A DNA stretch of 29,044 bases, taken from contig CAZFXN010000039.1 of assembly GCA_964523015.1 (NCBI GenBank), positions 1 through 29,044 of the forward strand. The letters run 5' to 3'. A program made the translations under genes and the position numbers. Positions 23,569 to 29,044 of the stretch are shown piece by piece (position 1 is the stretch's first letter; every line of letters begins with the position of its first letter). The notes under the pieces were generated by a model. It ran no database searches and was not told the DNA's origin. It worked only from the letters and a program-made list of their open reading frames with translations. This DNA comes from JAWXBT01 sp964523015. Its GTDB lineage: Bacteria > Bdellovibrionota_C > UBA2361 > J135.

Positions 23569-26277
23569 CTAACTTTGGGTAGGGCAGCGAGTAGTTGTAG
23601 TTGGCTGCTCAGCAATGCTAGCTAAGATCGCATCGGGGACAGTGATAAGTTGTTTTCGTAGGTTTTTAGCCCATTTTGCAGTGCAGGGAGATAGCACGTT
23701 CTGTGCAAGCCCTCGCAAAGATTTAATGTCTGCTTTCAAAGCTGAAAGCTTCTGTTTTGACGAGATATTCTCACAGTAGGGAGGTGGACCGCCAATTACA
23801 GTGAAATCAATCGTATTTTCCGGAAGGGACCAAGTCGTAGTCCAGATTGTCGATTTAAGTTGAGATATTCTTGTTTTGATTTTTGTGATCTTAGAACTCT
23901 TTAGTGATGGACAAGTTCCAACGGTTGAACCCTTAACGCGTCTATTGACGGCTTTATTAGCTAGGGCTGCCAAGTATAAGGTGTCACTATCAATTGATAT
24001 TAACGAAGCAAATTGATCCGTCACGACCCCAGAAACAAAACCCAAGTCGAAGGTATGATCATTATTTCCAACCCCAGCAGTAGATATACTTAGTGCTGGG
24101 AAAGTTGGATCGTAGGCGGCATTAGAGTCAGTTGTTGATGTGCTGGATGTAGACATGGTTGTAGTTAATTTATAGCCGTACAGGGAACCCCCTACGCCAT
24201 AGTCAGATACTGTATTAACCTTAATTTTATAGTTAGTGTTTGGATCTACCGTAAAATAGTAATTGCCGTTTGAATCAGTTGTTGTCGAGCTAACAAAAGT
24301 GTCGCTGCCATCATAGAGTGATATTGTAACTCCCGAAATTGCGGTTTCTTCAGAGTCCTGCCGTCCATTTTTATTGGTATCAATCCAAACCCTATTGCCG
24401 ATCTCTATTGGAGCAGCGTCACATAGAATCACCAAATCTCCAAGACTAGACGATTTACCAAAACCGTTTCCAGGCGTGCTAACGACCAACTCATATGCTC
24501 GGCTTAGCTCGCCATCAGTGTTATCCCAGGTTCCCGTCCCTGCGCTATTTGATTGAAATGGGTCGAAGAGGTTTGCGATTATTTCACTAGTGCCCAAAAG
24601 CTTGGCTAGGCCACCAAGCTGAGACTCTGCTTCAAAACCAGTTCTGGGATCAAGATAGAATTCGCCACCACCTGGCCCTTGACCATTTCCCTGGCCAGAC
24701 TTTGCGCCACCTGTAGGACACTCCCCATTGTCCTCTAGTACATATGATCCATCAGAGTTTCTGCAGACTCTCATCATATCACCACCACTAAACCCGGCGG
24801 TAACGAAGCCACTACCTGTATATGGTGATGGAAATGGTACTGCCAATCCAAGATGTAGACTTGTTAGATCAAGTAAACCGAGAATTAGACTACCATCATT
24901 GTCAAACTCGATATCTGAGATAAGTGGCTGTGGGTACCCAGTACGAGAGACGTTTGAAACCGGCCCCACAAATGAAGAATACTGACCACCTGGTAGCCAA
25001 GGATTCCATCGGGCAAAGAGATCTTGAGGTAACGGCCACCATTGGTTTGCTAAGGCAGTTGATAAGTTCACAGTACCTCGTACATAGTTAACGGAGAACC
25101 GTATAATGCTAGCAAAATTACCTGTTGATGGATCTAAACTTAGGACAGAAGCAAAAAGGTCGGCTCTTAACTGACTTGTTTCGGCCGTACAGGTAACCCC
25201 AACATATACAACTTCATCTCGTATACCGAGACCCCATGCTTGAAATTCGTTATTTGAGCAATTAACAAGACTTGCTGGAATCGGATATGAGGTAACATCA
25301 AGGGCCGTAGGCGCCACTGGCGGTGTTCCAATGTGCAATCGATATACGGTAGTGTCAAAAAGATTTACAACCCATAGATCCTCCTCATCTTCAGAGATGT
25401 CGATATCTCCAAGGCTTAACCTACCAATAAGCTCACTTGCTAAGGAATCCTCGGCCGGAGTAGCAACGTCAGGTGGAAGTGGTATGCCAGAGGTTACTCG
25501 CGGATCTACTCCGGTTGCGATGCCGATACTTTGAAGATCGACGAAGTTTGTAACTGGAGTTCCGCCAGCAGCGAGATCTATAGAGTATATTCCACCTGTT
25601 CCAAGTGGCCCAAAACCGGCAAGTCGTCTTAGAAAAGCTGATGTAAATAAAGTATTACTGCTTCGTTGATAAGCCAAACCCCACACTGTTCCAGTTTCGG
25701 AAGCTATAGTGAGCTTGTTTGGTTCGGCAGCGGTCATTTGGGAGGGTTGTCCAGATATTGAGTAGGGAAAAGAAACGATGGTGTCTATAGCCGCGGAAGT
25801 TCCTACCTGTAATGGATCGCCAGAGCTAAAGCATGTAGTTGAAAGAAGGGGTGCAGATCCGCAGAAATCTGAAGGATTTGAAACTGCGAAGTTAACATTA
25901 CACCCTGTCGAAGAATTAACAAATGCAATTGAAGTTGTTGATTGAGTTCCATGAGGACCGGATTTTAGATAAGAGGAAAGTCCGCTAAATTCTACTCGTG
26001 CTGAAGTGCTTGCTCCTAATGAGATCTTGTACTCACCATTTGAGTCAGTTGTTGTCGTTGCCAGTACACTATTCTCTTTATTGTAAGCGGTGATTGTAAT
26101 GCCAGAGACACCAGGCTCCAAAGAACTCATCGCTCCATCAGAGTCAAAATCTCTGTAGACCGTTCCACCAATTTCTTGCGAACCACAGATTGGAGTTGCT
26201 TTGGATGCAAAAGGCCAGCAAAAAATCAATAGTGACAGTATAGTTTTAATAGGTTTCATAGTTTTAATAGGTCTCAT
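23569..26277 (-). CDS. Large secreted protein with SdrD-B-like domains
   Basis: This 902-residue exported protein has a signal peptide in its first 28 residues. Residues about 34-125 form an SdrD B-like (Cna-B-type) domain with IGGTVYRDFDSDG and TTTDSNGEYKI. The middle (about 150-620) looks like a beta-propeller or repeat region (VWGLAYQRSSNTLF, GGIYSIDLAAGG, DEEDLWVVNLFD) with a Gly-rich stretch near 530. A second B-like domain lies at about 623-750 (IGNRVWIDTNKNGRQDS, DSNGNYYFTVDP). The C-terminal 150 residues are helical with WTTTWSLP (812-819), resembling the end of the protein at 147-953. No LPXTG or PEP-type sorting tail is visible. A surface or matrix role is likely. The start could be 26277 or 26259 because the start region is duplicated. 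Confidence 0.82.
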   Translation of the reverse strand: MRPIKTMKPIKTILSLLIFCWPFASKATPICGSQEIGGTVYRDFDSDGAMSSLEPGVSGITITAYNKENSVLATTTTDSNGEYKISLGASTSARVEFSGLSSYLKSGPHGTQSTTSIAFVNSSTGCNVNFAVSNPSDFCGSAPLLSTTCFSSGDPLQVGTSAAIDTIVSFPYSISGQPSQMTAAEPNKLTIASETGTVWGLAYQRSSNTLFTSAFLRRLAGFGPLGTGGIYSIDLAAGGTPVTNFVDLQSIGIATGVDPRVTSGIPLPPDVATPAEDSLASELIGRLSLGDIDISEDEEDLWVVNLFDTTVYRLHIGTPPVAPTALDVTSYPIPASLVNCSNNEFQAWGLGIRDEVVYVGVTCTAETSQLRADLFASVLSLDPSTGNFASIIRFSVNYVRGTVNLSTALANQWWPLPQDLFARWNPWLPGGQYSSFVGPVSNVSRTGYPQPLISDIEFDNDGSLILGLLDLTSLHLGLAVPFPSPYTGSGFVTAGFSGGDMMRVCRNSDGSYVLEDNGECPTGGAKSGQGNGQGPGGGEFYLDPRTGFEAESQLGGLAKLLGTSEIIANLFDPFQSNSAGTGTWDNTDGELSRAYELVVSTPGNGFGKSSSLGDLVILCDAAPIEIGNRVWIDTNKNGRQDSEETAISGVTISLYDGSDTFVSSTTTDSNGNYYFTVDPNTNYKIKVNTVSDYGVGGSLYGYKLTTTMSTSSTSTTDSNAAYDPTFPALSISTAGVGNNDHTFDLGFVSGVVTDQFASLISIDSDTLYLAALANKAVNRRVKGSTVGTCPSLKSSKITKIKTRISQLKSTIWTTTWSLPENTIDFTVIGGPPPYCENISSKQKLSALKADIKSLRGLAQNVLSPCTAKWAKNLRKQLITVPDAILASIAEQPTTTTRCPTQS
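26241..26276 (-). repeat. 18-bp tandem duplication at a start codon
   Basis: TAGTTTTAATAGGTTTCA (26241-26258) is repeated with one change at 26259-26276. It duplicates the first codons of the SdrD-B-like protein, giving MRPIKT then MKPIKT, so two ATG starts lie 18 nt apart in frame. Confidence 0.9.
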
Positions 26278-26420
26278 ATTCGAAAAATCTACAATCGATC
26301 CATGATTGGATACGATGAATGAGAGGACACCCCCAAAAGTGTCATTTGATTATTTTAAAATGTTGATAGTCACACCTGATTACTGCTATCTTCACGCCTT
26401 TTCGTAAGTAATAACTAGTT

Positions 26421-28190
26421 ATGTTACAGGTATCCGCTCTTAATAAATCCTACGGGGCTCGCACTCTTTTTGAGGATGTCACTTTTGCCCTTAGTCCAGG
26501 AGAGCGTCTTGGTTTGGTCGGTCGTAATGGTTGCGGCAAATCCACTCTTTTTCGTCTTATCCTTGATGAAGAGCACCCTGATGATGGACAGATTATAATC
26601 CCACGGGGATACCAGGTTGGCCATTTAGAGCAGCATTTAAAATTTACTGAACCTACAATTTTGACTGAGGCATGTCTTGGGTTGCCTTTAAATGAACGCG
26701 ATCAATCGTATCGTGGAGAGATTATTCTAAGCGGCTTAGGATTTTCTGATAGTGATATGCAAAAGGCACCGAGTGAATTCTCTGGGGGTTTTCAGATCCG
26801 AATTAATTTAGCTAAGCTCCTTCTTTCTGAACCAAATCTTTTACTTTTGGATGAGCCAACTAACTATCTTGATATTATCTCAATGAGATGGCTGACCTCT
26901 TTTTTAAGAAGTTGGCCGGGTGAGATGATGATTATCTCTCATGATCGACTTTTTTTAGATAGTGTAACTACGCACACAATGTTAATCCATCGTGGACGTA
27001 TCCGGCGTATCTTAGGGGGTACCTCTAAGCTCTACAATCAAATTACTGAAGACGAAGAGATCTACGAGAAAACCCGGGTCAATGAAGAAAAAAAACGAAA
27101 GGAATTGGAGATCTTTATCAATAGATTCCGTGCTCAAGCGAGCAAGGCTGCCCTTGTCCAATCTAAAATTAAAGCCCTCGAAAGGATGGGAGAGAAAGAA
27201 GCACTAAGAGATGAAAGCACTCTGGATTTTCAGTTTTGCAACTCTCCTTTTCCAGGAAAAACATTACTTGAAGGAAAGGAGCTGACCTTTGGTTATGATC
27301 CTGAAAGAATTTTAATTGAAAAATTATCCCTAAGGATCAATAAGGGCGATCGCATCGGCATAATTGGGAAAAATGGCAAAGGAAAATCAACTCTGCTTCG
27401 CTTGCTTAATGGAGAGCTTACCGCCCTATCTGGATCTGTTGCCGTTAATGATAAGACCTCGATTGGATATTTTGGCCAATCAAATATCGCACGACTCAAT
27501 CCTAGCTTAACTGTTGAGCAAGAGGTTTCAAGCGCAAACACTCAGCATGTAAGAACAAAAGTACGAACAATTTGTGGAACCATGATGTTCTCTGGAGATG
27601 ATGCTTTAAAAAAAGTATCAGTCCTTTCAGGAGGAGAAAAGAGCCGTGTATTACTTGGTAAAATTCTAGCCCAGCCAACAAATCTATTATTACTCGATGA
27701 GCCGACAAATCATCTTGATATGGAATCGATAGAGGCGCTTGTGACAAGCCTTAAGGAGTATGATGGAGCTGTCGCAGTTGTTACTCATAGTGAATTGATT
27801 CTTAGCAAACTTGCTACTCGTCTTGTAATTTTTGATGGGGATACCCCGCAGATTTTTGAACATGACTATGATTATTTCCTTGAAAAAATTGGTTGGGGAG
27901 ATGATGAGGAGAAGCCAAGTAAAACTAAAAAAAAGGATAACGATTCTAGTCGCGATCAGAATAAAAACCAAATAAAGAAGTCCTCCAATAAAAATCCGGC
28001 AAATAAAGAAGTTGCTGCTGTTGAAAAGAAGATCGTTGACCTTGAAAGAGAGCTAAAGACCGTCGAGGAGGATTTAGCAAAGGCCTCCAGTGATGGAGAG
28101 GTCACTAAAATTACATCCTTATCGAAGCGATTTAATGAAATCGAGAAAGAGATTGAAATAAAATTTGATGAGTTAGAGAAAATTTCGTAA
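26421..28190 (+). CDS. ABC-F family ATPase
   Basis: This 589-residue soluble protein has two ABC domains and no TM segments, the ABC-F plan of ribosome-associated translation factors. In domain 1, Walker A is GRNGCGKST (34-42), the signature FSGGFQIR (120-127) and Walker B LLLLDEPTNYLD (140-151), with SHDRLFLD. The interdomain linker has INRFRAQASKAALVQSKI and LERM, as in YheS/Uup-like members. Domain 2 has GKNGKGKST, LSGGEKSR and LLLLDEPTNHLD. A Lys-rich linker (about 495-530) joins a C-terminal coiled coil (about 533-589). This arrangement fits YheS or Uup better than EttA; the subfamily is not certain. No ribosome binding site is clear before ATG 26421. Confidence 0.92.
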   Translation: MLQVSALNKSYGARTLFEDVTFALSPGERLGLVGRNGCGKSTLFRLILDEEHPDDGQIIIPRGYQVGHLEQHLKFTEPTILTEACLGLPLNERDQSYRGEIILSGLGFSDSDMQKAPSEFSGGFQIRINLAKLLLSEPNLLLLDEPTNYLDIISMRWLTSFLRSWPGEMMIISHDRLFLDSVTTHTMLIHRGRIRRILGGTSKLYNQITEDEEIYEKTRVNEEKKRKELEIFINRFRAQASKAALVQSKIKALERMGEKEALRDESTLDFQFCNSPFPGKTLLEGKELTFGYDPERILIEKLSLRINKGDRIGIIGKNGKGKSTLLRLLNGELTALSGSVAVNDKTSIGYFGQSNIARLNPSLTVEQEVSSANTQHVRTKVRTICGTMMFSGDDALKKVSVLSGGEKSRVLLGKILAQPTNLLLLDEPTNHLDMESIEALVTSLKEYDGAVAVVTHSELILSKLATRLVIFDGDTPQIFEHDYDYFLEKIGWGDDEEKPSKTKKKDNDSSRDQNKNQIKKSSNKNPANKEVAAVEKKIVDLERELKTVEEDLAKASSDGEVTKITSLSKRFNEIEKEIEIKFDELEKIS

Positions 28191-28198
28191 GGAAAATT

Positions 28199-28294
28199 AT
28201 GCTGATTAGAAAAGTAAAACTTGAAGATCTTTCGAAGATCGATCGAATCAGTCGGGTATCGAAGTTGAAGCCGCTCGGTCTATTCAAGGCTTGA
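28199..28294 (+). pseudogene. N-terminal remnant of a GNAT acetyltransferase
   Basis: An ATG at 28199, with AAGGAAAA just upstream and 8 nt after the ABC-F stop, begins MLIRKVKLEDLSKIDRIS, a typical first strand and helix of a GNAT N-acetyltransferase. The frame then changes character (RVSKLKPLGLFKA) and stops at 28292-28294. The rest of the GNAT domain is missing, so this appears to be a truncated gene joined to unrelated sequence. Confidence 0.5.
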
Positions 28295-28947
28295 TTTCGG
28301 AGGGGACAGAAGCCTCTCTAACTGAAGCTTTAGCTAAGGTAGGTGAACTACGTGGCCTACTCGATCACAATAGCGCTGCCGTCCAATTACGCGCAGAAAA
28401 CCGCATTCAAGACGATCCTGAAATTTTAGCGAAGGTTGGGTTTAAGGGAGAGGTACCTCAGATTCCAGCGGATCTTATTGAAGAATGCTTAAGTACTGGG
28501 GGCACATTAGTACTTAAATTTAAAACTACCTTGACCGATTACCAGTCAAAGCACAACAGCACTCTCGGGCCTATTAATCGTCCTTTGTATGTTGATAGTA
28601 GCGCAAAAAAGCTTGCAATAACGAATGATGCACCAACCTGGATAAATGTACCGAATACTGTCGGAGAAGATACGCTTGGTTACTCAAAAGCTAATGTCTT
28701 AAAACAGATCCCAGGAAGCGAACTTTGTGATCCGATGGATATAGTCCTGATGCTTGGATATAATAACCTTGCCACAGGAGAGCAGATGCCAGGATTCAAA
28801 AACAAATGGACCTTTATTGATCAGAAGAATATGCTGGTCGGCTCGGATGTCGACGGTATCTACGTTTATGTCGACGGCAACTACGATGTTCGTGGTGTCA
28901 ACCATGTTGGTCTCGCGCGGCGCTTTGCGCCGGAATCAAAAAATTAG
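28291..28947 (+). CDS. Unknown protein, probably N-terminally truncated
   Basis: I do not recognise this 218-residue protein. Its only available start is a TTG at 28291 with no ribosome site; the frame stays open and protein-like upstream (SGIEVEAARSIQGL) into the GNAT remnant, where it meets a TGA at 28222. This suggests that the true 5' end was lost at a junction near 28250. The visible part has a helical start (EASLTEALAKVGELRGLL) and an alpha/beta C-terminal half (GTLVLKFKTTL, PTWINVPNTVGEDTLGYS, MDIVLMLGYNNL, NKWTFIDQKNML). There is no signal peptide or TM segment. It may be translated by coupling to the small ORF at 28199, whose stop overlaps its start. Confidence 0.45.
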   Translation: MISEGTEASLTEALAKVGELRGLLDHNSAAVQLRAENRIQDDPEILAKVGFKGEVPQIPADLIEECLSTGGTLVLKFKTTLTDYQSKHNSTLGPINRPLYVDSSAKKLAITNDAPTWINVPNTVGEDTLGYSKANVLKQIPGSELCDPMDIVLMLGYNNLATGEQMPGFKNKWTFIDQKNMLVGSDVDGIYVYVDGNYDVRGVNHVGLARRFAPESKN

Positions 28948-28980
28948 ATAGTTGATATCCGCCTTCACTAAAGTTTCGGC

Positions 28981-29013
28981 GAGGCAGGGACAAGACAGGG
29001 ACGAGACAGGGAG
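28981..29013. repeat. Three 11-bp GC-rich tandem units
   Basis: GAGGCAGGGAC, AAGACAGGGAC and GAGACAGGGAG follow one another at 28981-29013, just after the last gene. The 9-mer CCCTGTCTC also occurs at 18624-18632 on the plus strand (reverse complement). Function unknown. Confidence 0.7.
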
Positions 29014-29044
29014 CGGAGGATTCGTATCATTAAATCAGTGGATA

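Noticed and set aside
27690..27971. Minus-strand ORF inside the ABC-F gene
   Set aside because: It overlaps Walker B and coiled-coil coding sequence and has no motif of its own.

Overview
The window looks like an AT-rich chromosomal segment of a Gram-negative bacterium. The signs are lipoprotein and Tat signal peptides, a CbpA/CbpM chaperone-modulator pair, periplasm-directed AlkP-superfamily enzymes, and secreted proteins with PKD-like and SdrD-B-like domains. A deltaproteobacterial-grade lineage (for example Bdellovibrionota, Myxococcota or a related uncultured group) is plausible, but no marker gene here settles it. No rRNA, tRNA, CRISPR array or intact transposase was seen.

Layout. 1-1010: 3' part of a secreted PKD-type protein ending at a clear terminator. 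1097-2482: lipoprotein AlkP/sulfatase-fold enzyme. 2516-3856: decayed genes, including a nuclease-like pseudogene, and empty sequence. 3857-5168: overlapping cbpA-cbpM. 5170-5710: no gene, but a dense set of hairpins and a 16-bp inverted repeat that looks like a miniature element. 5714-7137: msrB, with an apparent second internal start, and an atypical signal peptidase I. 7185-11188 (minus): a compact four-gene operon of a small RHH-like protein, a three-TM membrane protein, a short AlkP-fold protein and a Tat-exported AlkP phosphodiesterase. It is preceded by a promoter whose -10 box lies in a 4x13-bp tandem repeat. 11408-12913: divergent unknown protein with an FtsK-gamma-like C-terminus. 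12940-15027 (minus): membrane-anchored paralogue of the Tat phosphodiesterase. 15191-18188: membrane protein with a repeat-borne ribosome binding site, a histidine phosphatase and an HD hydrolase. 18242-22325 (minus): small secreted protein, then two lipoprotein AlkP enzymes (one frameshifted) flanking cysQ. 22475-23491: DUF1704/MATCAP-type metallopeptidase. 23569-26277 (minus): large SdrD-B-like surface protein. 26421-28190: ABC-F ATPase. 28199-28947: GNAT N-terminal remnant fused out of frame to an unknown gene.

How the genes relate. Six AlkP-superfamily proteins lie within about 21 kb. None shows the Cys/Ser-x-Pro-x-Arg formylglycine motif of true sulfatases. The nucleophile position is Thr (lipoproteins and the short protein) or Ser (large phosphodiesterases), which fits phosphodiester or phosphotransfer chemistry on envelope molecules better than sulfate ester hydrolysis. 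The minus-strand operon is the best candidate for an undescribed system: an envelope phosphodiesterase module with a membrane protein of YidC/EMC3-like layout and a small protein carrying the same LxxLGY tail as the lipoprotein AlkP enzymes. All functional links are inferred from sequence reading alone.
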